The notes below the pieces were generated by a model that did no database searches, was not told where the DNA came from, and was given only the letters and a program-made list of their open reading frames with translations. A program made the translations under genes and the position numbers. 64,000 bases of DNA from Apostichopus japonicus (Eukaryota > Echinodermata > Holothuroidea > Aspidochirotida > Stichopodidae): contig NC_092562.1 of assembly GCF_037975245.1 (NCBI RefSeq), positions 20,225,054-20,289,053 on the forward strand, given 5' to 3'. Below are positions 24,801 to 33,715 of this stretch, in pieces; within the stretch, counting starts at the first letter, position 1, and every line of letters begins with the position of its first letter.

Positions 24801-26645
24801 TTACGGTACTTATGAATCACGTACTAAAACAAACGTCCTCAACAGTATATAACCAGTTCTGGACGTGTATTTGTTATTGAACAAAATGTACACACTACTC
24901 ATATAAACTGTCGGTATAAAGAAGTGGTTGGGGAAGGAGAACGTGAAACCACTGTTCATAGAAGAAAAAACACACGTATAAGAACTCGAGGGATATGAAC
25001 TTTTGTTTGTAAAATATAACGTAATATTGTCGTAAGGTAGGAAATATGTGTCGTGACATACACAAATAAACCAGGCCTACAAATCGAAGTTAGTAATCAA
25101 ATAATTCTATACTTGGGCACATGCCCGTATAACCACAATTCAGTGCTTTCCTTTTGAGGGGGAGGGGGGGGGGAGTGGGGACAAATCTGACGGATGATGC
25201 TCGTCAAGGGGCCGGGGTTCGCAGGGGAGTGGTGTGTCCTCCTCGATGAGAAATTTGTGTTTGGGTAAGACCGCACAGATGCAAAATGATGCTATGAATG
25301 TTCACAACATTATCTGTCGTACAAGTATTCGTTGTTAATGCGTAGTACTAAATCTATAAGCCATTTGATATTTGGGGGTGGGGTGGGTGACGTGCCTCCG
25401 TTGCCCCGCCGGGCTACAGTCCTGCTTACGTGATTACGCGATATACGTTACGTGATCCAAGTATAGCTGCTCAAGTAATAACTTCCATTGTCTTTTCATT
25501 TCTTTTTCTTTTTTACTTCTGAATAGATTCTGATACAATGTCTCTTTGAAGACGAACAAGAAGATGAAAGAGAAGAGCAAGACGGTAAACAAAATGGAGG
25601 AGGACTGCAGTTAGATAGAGAAGAAATTTGTGGCCGTGTTCGTCGTCCACGAAAGGTACGGCATTCATACATGGAGGTCGCAAACGACTGTTTTCGTGGA
25701 TGTGGTATATTCGTTCGCCTCGCCGTCCTCTTATCAGCTTTCTCAGTTGCCACGTTACATCTGCAAACAATGGGCGCCATCATCATCGATATGACAGACG
25801 AGTTCCTCGCGCTTTCAAGGGAGGCCGTTTTACTTATGTGTGTTGTTGTTAGTTTGGGCTTTGTCCTCTCTTCTAATTTGACACAATTATCATTTCTGAG
25901 TCTGTTAGCTTTAATCTGTTTGATACTATTAACCGTGGGTATTGATATAGTTTCAGCCATCAATTACAATGACTGGTACGTTGAATTTCTAACGAAATTC
26001 AGCATTTACAAGATAGTCTACGCTACTAGCATAATAGTGTTTAACTTCAGCGCTCAATTTTTCATCATTGATGTTCATAATTCTATAGCAGATCAAACAT
26101 CGTTTGATTCGGTAGTTAACGTGTCATCTATATTGGCATTCTTTCTCTTCTTTGCGGTTTCCCTGCCAGCTTGCCTATCTTTCGGACCTACCATTCAAGA
26201 GTTTGTAATATTATCAATTCCTCCTGGAATTTTTAGGACAATCACGTGTACTGCATTTTTACTGAAATCTTATTTTTCATTTCCATTAGCGATTTTCATA
26301 TGTGAGCTCTATTTTCCGAGATGTCCTTTCCCATTACCAGAATCTTTCAGTCATTTCCTGGACGAGTTTAGTAACATCTTTACCTGCTTAAGGCGAGTAA
26401 TGTTAATGTTAATCTCTTGCGTGGTCGCCATTTGTATACCGTCTTATGCTTTCATACTGTATGCTATAGGCGGAACTATCATGGCGTTCACAGAAATTAT
26501 CTTTCCTCCTTTATTCCACATCCTCCTGAAAAAGCTGACAGTGACTCAAAAAATCGCAGACATTCTTATAATTGTGTACGGTGTCGGTATTGCAATATCT
26601 ACCATTATCTTTGTTATACAAATAATTATAACAGGAAAACAGTAA
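18737..26645 (+). CDS. SLC32-like vesicular amino acid transporter, three coding exons
   Basis: A spliced gene joining 18,737-18,827, 24,290-24,471 and 25,527-26,645 gives 463 codons. The joins use GT-AG introns in compatible phases (1, then 0). The product resembles SLC32A1/VIAAT, the H+-coupled GABA/glycine carrier of synaptic vesicles, in the amino acid/auxin permease family. Supporting motifs are WNIINGQQG...LGAPFA (about 50-67; VIAAT has WNVTNAIQG...LGLPYA), ILIQCLFEDE (92-101; compare KILIACLYEE) and RHSYMEVANDC (about 136-146; compare DSYVAIANACC). Near the C-terminus are IPSYAF and FPPLFHILL. About 11 hydrophobic segments are visible. The N-terminus is short and acidic-basic, with a D-x-x-x-L-L sorting-type motif at residues 9-14 (DLIPLL). 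The sequence is divergent from typical VIAAT, so the substrate is not assigned. The frame stays open upstream of the chosen ATG to 18,692 and a possible 3' splice site lies at about 18,711, so an upstream exon and another start are possible. Confidence 0.82.
19716..19745 (+). repeat. Potential G-quadruplex in intron 1
   Basis: Six G runs of three to five, separated by single A or T bases, lie on the sense strand of the SLC32-like gene's first intron. This fits the usual G-quadruplex pattern. Function unknown. Confidence 0.7.
20055..20395. mobile_element. hAT-related fragment in intron 1
   Basis: It begins CAGTGGCATATACAGCAGAGG followed by a poly-G tract, the same design as the hAT ends at 2940 and 17,261. 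About 20,255-20,370 matches the ~95-bp hAT subterminal repeat seen three times at 3885-4764. A right terminus and target duplication were not found, so it is probably truncated. Confidence 0.55.
20533..20985 (+). repeat. ~70-bp minisatellite, about 6.5 copies
   Basis: Units start at about 20,539, 20,605, 20,677, 20,747, 20,818, 20,892 and 20,962. Each carries CATCCATGCACTGCAT-like wording, then a GTGTATC...GAATGTGTATCGACACC block, and CTGGCGAAACACAACACC or TTGCTAAGCACAACACC. Two alternating variants (GGCGAAAC and TGCTAAGC) are mixed along the array. It lies in intron 1 of the SLC32-like gene; the open frames across it on both strands are artefacts of the repeat. Confidence 0.9.
21092..21136 (+). 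pseudogene. U2 snRNA 5'-end fragment
   Basis: The 45 nt match the conserved 5' end of U2 snRNA with about three differences, including CTTCTCGGCCTTTTGGCTAA and the branch-point-pairing GTAGTATCTG. The match stops at about nt 45, before the Sm site and the 3' stem-loops. It therefore cannot be a functional U2 gene. It is either a truncated pseudogene or the head of an snRNA-derived SINE. It lies in sense orientation in intron 1. Confidence 0.8.
22207..23249. mobile_element. ~1.04-kb element with ~70-bp inverted termini
   Basis: The left arm at 22,207-22,276 and the right arm at 23,175-23,249 are reverse complements at roughly 85-90 per cent. They share GACCCGGCCG, CCCCAAACTGAACTGACACT and CTATTTCCTC-like wording. 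The interior (about 900 bp) has no recognisable transposase. This suggests a non-autonomous DNA transposon inside intron 1; the exact ends and target duplication are unclear. Confidence 0.65.
23505..23690. repeat. AT-rich degenerate tandem repeat
   Basis: Iterated ATGCGGTTTTAATTATGTG and AATTATGTGTAAAATTAAC units, partly palindromic (TTAACACATAATTATGTG). The copies vary in length. Confidence 0.7.
24290..24471 (+). CDS. SLC32-like gene, coding exon 2
   Basis: The acceptor is TTTTAG|ATCAT and the donor TCAAAG|GTACCG. It completes codon 31 as GAT and encodes transmembrane segment 1 with the conserved WN-x-x-x-x-x-QG and G-x-P pattern, plus most of segment 2. The downstream frame continues past the donor only into intron sequence. 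Confidence 0.82.
25527..26645 (+). CDS. SLC32-like gene, coding exon 3
   Basis: The acceptor is TGAATAG|ATTCTG. It encodes residues 92-463: the end of segment 2, a charged cytosolic loop rich in Glu, Asp and Arg (about 98-138), and nine further hydrophobic segments. It ends at TAA 26,643-26,645. No clear AATAAA lies close by; a (TA)n tract begins about 10 bp after the stop. Confidence 0.88.
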   Translation: MLIQCLFEDEQEDEREEQDGKQNGGGLQLDREEICGRVRRPRKVRHSYMEVANDCFRGCGIFVRLAVLLSAFSVATLHLQTMGAIIIDMTDEFLALSREAVLLMCVVVSLGFVLSSNLTQLSFLSLLALICLILLTVGIDIVSAINYNDWYVEFLTKFSIYKIVYATSIIVFNFSAQFFIIDVHNSIADQTSFDSVVNVSSILAFFLFFAVSLPACLSFGPTIQEFVILSIPPGIFRTITCTAFLLKSYFSFPLAIFICELYFPRCPFPLPESFSHFLDEFSNIFTCLRRVMLMLISCVVAICIPSYAFILYAIGGTIMAFTEIIFPPLFHILLKKLTVTQKIADILIIVYGVGIAISTIIFVIQIIITGKQ

Positions 26646-26652
26646 AAACAAA

Positions 26653-26654
<2 letters not shown>

Positions 26655-26692
<38 letters not shown>

Positions 26693-26695
26693 TAT

Positions 26696-26746
<51 letters not shown>

Positions 26747-26769
26747 TAATATATACTAATATATACTAA
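26655..26769. repeat. (TA)n microsatellite with (ATATACTA)n end
   Basis: TA repeat with one AAATATATAAAA interruption, ending in three ACTAATAT units. It starts about 10 bp after the stop codon of the SLC32-like gene and so probably lies in its 3' UTR. Confidence 0.9.
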
Positions 26770-28095
26770 TGTACACATCAGCTTAGATATACAAACAATT
26801 CCCAACCAATGGTATTCCCCCCCCCCCCTTATCCCTCCCTCATGCTGACATGTTGTAATATGATACTACATACAGATATTTAAGTGTAACTTATGAACAC
26901 CAACCGTGACATGTTGCTGATATATATTATTGTAACATACTGAACAATTCTTTTTGTAACATGTTGATATCAATTCTGAAAGTTATGAGACTAATGATTC
27001 ACTGCTGCCCATAACGCCAATAGGTTCAAACCAATTTTCATACGTATCTCAGATTGATTTAGACTGTTGATATGTGTGTTTTTCTTTTAATGACAATGAA
27101 AAATAAGATATTGGATATATCATTGGCGTACTGATCTTAGTTTGTAACATTCTAATATTTTTACCTAACATTGTGAAACAGATGTCGTTCTGTAGCCACT
27201 GCAGATGTGCTGACCACAGGAATGTCGGCAACAACTTTCACTTGATATACAAGGGGAAGCAAGAGTGTTTTTTTTGTCTAGGAGTAAACGATTTGTTACA
27301 GCTTTACACGGTTAGAACATTTCGTCCAAACGGTAGAATTTGACGTTTTGTCAAGGTCGATCATATGAGTGTAAAACGGCCTTAAATTTACATTATATTT
27401 AACATTATTTGTTCATCTGTTCAGACTTTTGACGTATTGACGAGAAATACTATATAGTGTGCAGAACGGTTACTTTAAGATTTCATATTTACATAGGTGT
27501 TGTAAGTATATCAATGTGATGCTCCTTCTACGCTTCCGTAGTTATCTTCCCTATTAATAGTGTTCATATTAAACTGTAGTTATGTGTACAACAGAAGGTT
27601 GGTGACATTGACTGCAGTCATGCAAGATAATATATGGAGATGCACTAGTTTTTTTCAGTACTATTTTCAGTTTGCACTTTATGTAAACGTTGCCAAAAGA
27701 GCAAAACATGTGTTAAGCAGATCACAGAATTGTTGCGCTCGCATCTACAGTTCGGCACAGCCATTGGCCTTGATAATGCGAGGGTTTAGAAACCAACTGT
27801 CGTAACTATCTGCAGTATGTCTCGCTGTTATAAAAAAGTTTTGGTGAATTAAACGTGGTATCTTATAATATTTTAATGCTACTAACGTCTTGAAAACAGA
27901 TTCGGCATAACTGGATTTTTGAAATCACAGTGAACGTTGATACTGATGAAAAGTAATCGTTTCATGACAGACACACCGACCGACCTTGACCTTCTGAGAG
28001 AAAGCAGATCTATCCGAGCATTTGTTGCTTTCACGTTTATGTATTTTCAAAATCTTCTGGTATAAACGTTAAATGTTATAAGTTTTGATTGCCAC
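26770..28095. other. No gene recognised
   Basis: No supported gene. A third copy of the hairpin motif CTACGCTTCCGTAG lies at 27,528-27,541. The 3' end of the SLC32-like transcript should fall somewhere in this stretch, but I see no convincing poly(A) signal. Confidence 0.4.
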
Positions 28096-28099
28096 ATGT

Positions 28100-28432
28100 T
28101 TTCTCAGATATGGATCTGCTATATATGGGCCAGATATGGATTTGCCATATATTAGTCATATATGCCACATGTAAGCCATATATGGATCTGCTTTATATGG
28201 GCCAGATATGGATTTGCCATATATGGTCCAGATATGGATTTGCCATATATGGACCATATCTGGTCCAGATAAAAAGTGACTCATATAAAGTTTTATCTGA
28301 GGCAGATATGGCCTTTATCTTATATCAAGTTATATCTGCCCAATTCTTGTTATGGCCAGATATAAATTCCATATATGGCACAGATATGGGCCAGATACAA
28401 ATTGCCATAATTGGGCCATATATGGATTTTGA
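28100..28432. repeat. Degenerate palindrome-rich AGATATGG/CCATATAT repeat
   Basis: The array is built from short units such as GGGCCAGATATGGATTTGCC and CCATATATGG in both orientations, at a rough 26-bp period. The units are self-complementary. The open frame across it is an artefact. Confidence 0.75.
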
Positions 28433-28439
28433 GTAAGGG

Positions 28440-30700
28440 CAAGGAAGTTGTAATTTGAATAACTGATAACCGTAAAGAAATACATCGTTATAAAAGTCTC
28501 AAAGTTGTGAATGATCCAGAAGGTGGTGACTATATATCCAATTGTTTACTTATGATCCTTTATCACCATTAAAGAGACAATGACCATTCACTATGGTGTT
28601 ATGATGCATTTAACTCAAATTAGATATGTCACTGGAACACGGGGACTTGAGCAAGTTGAAGGAGAACTGTCGTATCATCAAATATCGGTATGGTGTGTGA
28701 ACTTGTTGCACGCAGACCTTCAGAATGAAAGGTCAAAGGTCATAGGCTTAAGGTCAATTGGGTTGACTTGCATCCTGCACATGTACACTGTGTATGTCAA
28801 ATTGTGAGGTTACCATAGAAACTGATTTCAAAGGTCATGGGGTCAAAGTACCAATTTATAATTTAGTGCAATTTTGTGTCAATCACTATTAAGGGGCTAA
28901 GTCAATATTCATTATAATTGGGTAGGTAGGTGCCCTGTGTAAAGGGACTTTATCTCTCGCAGAATTTCAGAACGAAAGGTTAGTGGTCATAGGGTGAAAT
29001 GCAGCAAAACGTTTTTGTCTTCATAATGTTATAACTCAACTTGATCCCCGCTTGTGAGTAAAAAAAACATGTATACATGACCAACTTATATTTTTATTTG
29101 TGAATTTTCTGACTACCTCTTCAACACTGGGTAACCTCAGATGTTGTAATATGCTTTCTATGTTAAGCTGGAAAATATATAACCTTTGAGACTCTTATAA
29201 ATGATACCTTCAGAAGGATGGAACTAACCTACCCCCAGGTGGCTATACCAAGCCTAATCTACGTGCTGATTGTACAAAATGGAATAATTAAAATAGACCA
29301 AGTTTCTGCATTCTCATTACAAAATGTCTTGCATTTCATAAATGCCAAATTACAGTTACAACCTTTAGCGAAGTAAATTAGCATAACTAAGGCTTTGCCT
29401 GCATGTTAGTGTTAGCCTGTGGTAGGTGTAGTATAACTATAAGCAAACAACAGTTTTAATGGCATACAATAACTTTGCCATTTTAAAGGTCTTTTTCTTC
29501 CAACAAAATCATTTGATCAAGCTGGTCTTTCTGCTTCTTGTTGATTATTTTATACAGGGCTAGTCTAGGCCCATTGAATCCATATGCATTTATTGACAAT
29601 TTGAAAAGAACACACCAGGGTAGCATATAGTATTACTATTAGTAATAGTAGTATGGATGAATTGGGCTACAATTCTTACAATAATGCCTAACTTTATTGC
29701 TCCTTTTGGTCTTAGACCATTTCAATTCATCACATTGACAAAAAACTGTATATGCGGGCACAGTATACCGTAAATTTGTTTCACACGGCTAGCCTAGGTC
29801 CTAACTTACGCTAAAACTAACTTAGGTCTGAGCTAGTTAACAGCTCAGCCTAGGCCTCAATAAGGTTAGCCTATTTGCGTTTTGACAGATGACAGTGCCG
29901 TGGGATCTAGCCTCATGTCTATATTTTCTCGGTTTATTAAACATGAAAGACCTTAGAAGATACCATACATGATATTAGAACTTACAGGGCACAATATTAA
30001 ATATAAAAAGTGCCAAAAAGGAGCAGGAGAACATCTTTCTTTACCTGTTATCAATCATGATCTAGTGTGTTTTGGCTTGCATGTTGAAGAGCATGAATGG
30101 AAGTACATGTGGTGAGAAAATTGGGTCAATTGAGGCAATTTTAGACCCCTTTAGGCCTCCCAGGAGCAGCGTAGGAAAATTGTTTACTACTGAGTGAAGA
30201 GGTTTGTTTACAAGTGACGAAAACTTCCGGCTGGGAGAGCAAAAAATGTACATGGTCATGATACGGAAAATTGATGGTGCCATGAAAGGCCAACTTTTCA
30301 GCTATCTGGTGATGGATAACGTTTAGCTAGTGAAAACTTCTATCTAGCCTTAGAGACCACATTACTTTTGTGATTTAGTGTAAGTCAACGGGGCTGTTAA
30401 TGGGCGTATGCTACCTTCAGGACACAGATTGTGCATAGCGCCAGCTCCCGTTTTACATCTACTCGTATTCACATCAGGTACCGCACCACAATTAGAGTAG
30501 TGCTCATCCGCTATAAAGGTTAACCGTCCGAAAAAAAGAGGTAAAAGTACCTAAGGTAAAGCTTGTTTAAGCATGTTATCAGTTATTGTCATCATTTGTC
30601 CTGCCTTTATATGAAAGAGCATAATTTAAAGTACAGATAATGTGAAAATAAGTGACGCAATAAGCAGTCGCGCCAACGTATCAGTTAGGATATAATGCTG
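28440..30700. other. No gene recognised; nuclear-receptor-type half-sites
   Basis: No supported gene. Between about 28,725 and 28,990 there are several AGGTCA-type half-sites, including a perfect direct repeat with one-base spacing at 28,730-28,742. This may be part of a dispersed repeat. From 29,000 to 30,700 I see AT-rich unique-looking sequence only. Confidence 0.4.
28730..28742 (+). promoter_or_regulatory. DR1-type nuclear receptor motif
   Basis: AGGTCAAAGGTCA is a perfect direct repeat of AGGTCA with one spacer base, the class bound by RXR heterodimers and HNF4. Further half-sites follow at about 28,751, 28,832 and 28,841. No adjacent promoter is visible, so regulatory use is not shown. 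Confidence 0.35.
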
Positions 30701-30705
30701 GTTAT

Positions 30706-30848
30706 CTAATAGTTAAGGCTCCTAATGCAAGCAAGAGGTGCATAAGATCGGCAAAGGCAAGCTGCCTTCACTGGGGTTCGAACCACCAAGTGAAAAAGAA
30801 AGTCTTGCTCTACAAGTACAGTGCGACAAGCCGTCGCGCCACTGTGAT
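30706..30848 (-). mobile_element. Dispersed SINE homologous to the satellite monomer
   Basis: Read on the minus strand it begins ACAGTGGCGCGACGGCTTG, has a GGTGGTTCGAACCCC B box, then TTTGCCGATCTTATGCA, and ends near TTAACTATTAG. The order and wording match the monomers from 35.46 kb onward (CAGTGGCGCGATGGCTTGG, GGTGGTTCGAACCCC, TTTTGCCGATC, GTAAGTATTAG). It is a single diverged copy and represents the probable source family of the satellite. Confidence 0.8.
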
Positions 30849-30951
30849 ATGTGATAGCTATCGGTATAACTTCGACACGAGAAATAGATGACGTAATCAC
30901 TGCAATTGCGCCTATCGACGGTCGGTTATAGCTATTTATTGACCGTGAAAA
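30849..30951. repeat. Dispersed GATAGCTATCGG repeat, copy A
   Basis: Begins GTGATAGCTATCGGTATAA, contains GAAATAGATGACGTAATCAC, and ends with GGTTATAGCTATTTATTGACCGTG. The ends are partly inverted (AGCTAT near both), as in a short fold-back element. It directly abuts the SINE at 30,706-30,848. Confidence 0.65.
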
Positions 30952-31065
30952 CATGAAAACAAATTATACCTATTTAGTAGTAGAATGAATCAAATGCTGC
31001 ATGTCCAAAAATCGTGCAAATCGAAATATTTCCTATGCAAAAAAAGAAAAAAAGAAAAGGAAAAG

Positions 31066-31138
31066 AAAAAATGACGGGGTATCGAACCCGGTACCTCGCG
31101 CACCCTAAACGAGAACCATACCTCTACACCAACAGGCC
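31066..31138 (-). pseudogene. tRNA-Pro(AGG)-like sequence
   Basis: On the minus strand the sequence reads GGCCTGTTGGTGTAGAGGTA, then TGGTTCTCGTTTAGGGTGCG with an AGG anticodon position, and GGTACCGGGTTCGATACCCC. This follows eukaryotic tRNA-Pro closely through the D, anticodon and T arms. The 3' acceptor strand does not pair with the 5' GGCCTGT and runs into an A-rich tail. It is therefore a tRNA pseudogene or SINE head, not a functional tRNA. Confidence 0.75.
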
Positions 31139-31205
31139 GTTTGTACACAAGAAGTTACGGTAACACATCATACGTTGCTTCGACACGTAAGCCTCCAGCC
31201 AAATG

Positions 31206-31350
31206 GTGATAGCTATCGGTATACCTTCGACAAGAGAAATAGATGACGTAATCACATCAATTGCCTATAGCCGATCGGTAACAGCTATTTTTTGACCGTG
31301 TAAATGGTTACCCTTGTGTATCTATTTACAGTTCCTTATACATATTTACA
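31206..31350. repeat. Dispersed GATAGCTATCGG repeat, copy B
   Basis: The same family as copy A, with the longer right part CGATCGGTAACAGCTATTT, TTTGACCGTG and GTGTATCTATTTACA. The right ~95 bp is almost identical to 35,017-35,110 (a handful of mismatches). Confidence 0.75.
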
Positions 31351-31354
31351 AATT

Positions 31355-32872
31355 ATCAACGAAATCAGCGTCTACGTCGTCCCTTATAGAAGCAATCACA
31401 CCTAATAATGTTCACTCGAGCCTGTTTGGGCTTGAAGCGATAAAAAAGCGACGCGACGGAGCATTAAACACTAACATGAAGCTCTGAGACATCATTTGCA
31501 GTCCTGCTTCACTAAATGATTATCGCCCAATTGATATATCAAGCATAGGGTTCAATTGTTTGCAAAAGTTATTACTTTCGTATGTCACACAATCCATTGA
31601 TGAACATGGTGATCCAAATCAGTTTGCGTACAGAAAAGGTATCTCGTGCACTGATGCAATCCTCACCCTTGTCCATGGCATAGTGTCTGGGCTAAACTGT
31701 AAACAGACGACAATATCTAAAGTCCTATTTCTGGACTTTTCAAGTGCATTTAATACAGTCCTGCCCAATCGTCTACTAAATGACCTGTGTAACTTCATCG
31801 ATGAGCCATGGCTCATTCATTGGCTTAGGGATTTCATGCAGGGATGGTCGAGACAAGTTAAACTAGACAAAGGCTATACAACAACTTCTGAAATCAGAGT
31901 AGGAGTTCCACAAGGTGGCCCTCTATCAGCCCTATTGTTTACTATTTATACAGATTGCATTCGCTCTAATTCTAATTGCTCAGTAATTAAATATGCTGAT
32001 GACACTGTTTTATCGTGCAATATCACCAAAGGCTCCCACCAGCAAAATCAGCATGAGTATCAAGATTTTATCACTAGTATAGTTAGCACTTGCGACCAGA
32101 AGAACCTACTTCTCAACAAAAAGAAGTGTAAGGAAATGGTTTTCGAAAACGTCAATATTAAGCACAGGGGTTTAATCGAGAAGAGAGACGAGAGGACAAT
32201 TATTCACAATACATCCGTTGAACGTACTTCCAGTACAATGTATCTAGGAGTCTGCATTGACAACAAGCTGACGTTTTCAAATCATATTTCGAAGGTATTA
32301 GCCAAGGTGTATCACATTGTCGCCACACTCATGTATATTGCTCCTCACTTTCCTGTCCATATACGGGAAAGGGTGTTTGAGGCCTCTATCTTGCCAAATA
32401 TAATATATGCTGTCCCGGTCTGGTATCACTTTGTCCAAATAAAAGATAAGAAAAGATTATTAAGTTTCCTGAGATACTGTGAGAGAATCTTTGGATTAAA
32501 TCATAACCTACTTAAAGATAAAGTTAATACGGCTGCTAGGAAGGAATTTGAGAGGCTACTAAATAACATCCAAAGAAATGAAGGACACCCACTCCATTGT
32601 GCAATAAACTCTCTGTGCAATAAGACAAACTACAATATGAGGAATGTTGCAATAACTCCCAGATTCAGGATTGAACTTTATAGGAATTCTTTTGTTTATA
32701 GGGCGTCCATGTTCATACAGCATGGTGCTCTAGAACCATTGTTGTGATTTTGTTTTTCAGTGTTTTGTCTAGTATTTACTATTTTATATCTTTATCATAA
32801 TTTTATTTATTTTCCTATTTATAAATTTTTAATGATTTATACTGGAAATAAAGAATTGAATTTGAATTGAAT
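31355..32872 (+). mobile_element. LINE, CR1/L2-group, 5' truncated with ATTGAA tail
   Basis: Comprises degenerate upstream coding sequence, the RT frame and a ~125-bp AT-rich 3' UTR. It ends in AAATAAAGAATTGAATTTGAATTGAATC, short tandem GAATTGAATT units of the kind that end L2/CR1-type LINEs. The 5' limit is approximate; the 3' end is clear. Confidence 0.75.
31503..32747 (+). pseudogene. LINE reverse transcriptase, 5' truncated
   Basis: The frame reads from SLNDYRPIDISSIG (about 31,509), the start of a non-LTR reverse transcriptase, to the stop at 32,745-32,747. An in-frame TGA lies upstream at 31,485-31,487 and no endonuclease domain is readable, so the protein is N-terminally broken. RT landmarks are FLDFSSAFNTVLP (motif A), GVPQGGPLSALLFTIY (motif B), KYADDTVL with the catalytic ADD (motif C), LLLNKKKCKEM and YLGVCIDNKLTFSNHI. 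The wording suits the CR1/L2/Rex1 group of the Jockey superfamily. The C-terminal half (about residues 240-395 of the open part) is also intact. The first codon of the longest open stretch (31,560) is an internal TTG, so no real start is present. Confidence 0.85.
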
Positions 32873-32939
32873 CATCTATATGTAATTGACGTGCTCACGG
32901 CGACTAGATAGCTTCGACAAGTGCAATAGATGACGTAAT

Positions 32940-33715
32940 GGGTGTATTTGTATATTTGTATTTGTATATTTATTTGTTTCATCACAATTTACAGTGTGAC
33001 GGGAAGTCTCCTATAAAGCCTGTAAGGCTTAACAAAGTAGGAGACTCCCCAAAAAGAAAAAAGAAAGAAAAACTTAAGAATAGAAATGAAAAGTTAATAG
33101 TAGCATCTACAATGATGAAATAATCGAATTGACTCTACTAGAAATTAATAATGTTAATAAGCGATCCTAACAATCTTTATAATGATCTTAATCGCAAACA
33201 CACACAAGAATAAATCCATTAATAGTGAGAAATAATTACAGTTTGGAGATTCCTTTTGAATACAGAGTAAGAAGGCTTATTCTTAACATTATCCTGGAGA
33301 TTATTCCACGTTTTTACAGCACGAATACGAGGGTTAAAAGAACTTAAAGTACTTCGTTGGGATAAAACATGGGCGTTATTACAATGGCGTGTTTGATGGT
33401 TGTGGATTAGTCTATTACTATATATAAAATCTTTAAAAGCCTCGGGTAGCAATCCATTCCATGCTTTATATGCAAATGTTGCAAGCTGGACTCTTATAAT
33501 ATCATTTAGTTTTAATAAATTTAATCTTTTGTATAATGGGCTAGTATGATCACGTGGTGCAGCATGTGATATATGGCGGATAGCTCTCTTCTGGAGGACA
33601 CATAGGTGATTAAGATTTGTAGAATAGGTTCCTGACCAAATAGTCGTGCAATAAGTTAATTGGGGTAAAATCAGAGTTATATAGAGTGTTCTGAGTATAT
33701 TTGGGTGTCCACAGT
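32940..33715 (-). mobile_element. 5'-truncated LINE (RT C-terminus), minus strand
   Basis: On the minus strand, about 33,715-33,219 encodes the post-RT region of a LINE protein: TLYITLILPQLTYCTTIWSG, LCVLQKRAIRHI, SPLYKRLNLLKLNDI, AYKAWNGLLPEAF and RAVKTWNNLQDNVK. These motifs are typical of CR1/Jockey-group elements. The 3' UTR follows and ends in (ATACAA)n-like repeats at about 32,940-32,975. Catalytic motifs are missing. The open frame runs on at its N-terminus into sequence antisense to the neighbouring plus-strand LINE (33,716-33,821), which is not part of this protein. Confidence 0.8.

Noticed and set aside
26417-26689. 90-codon frame overlapping the transporter exon
   Set aside because: Out-of-frame shadow of the SLC32-like exon 3 that runs into (TA)n.
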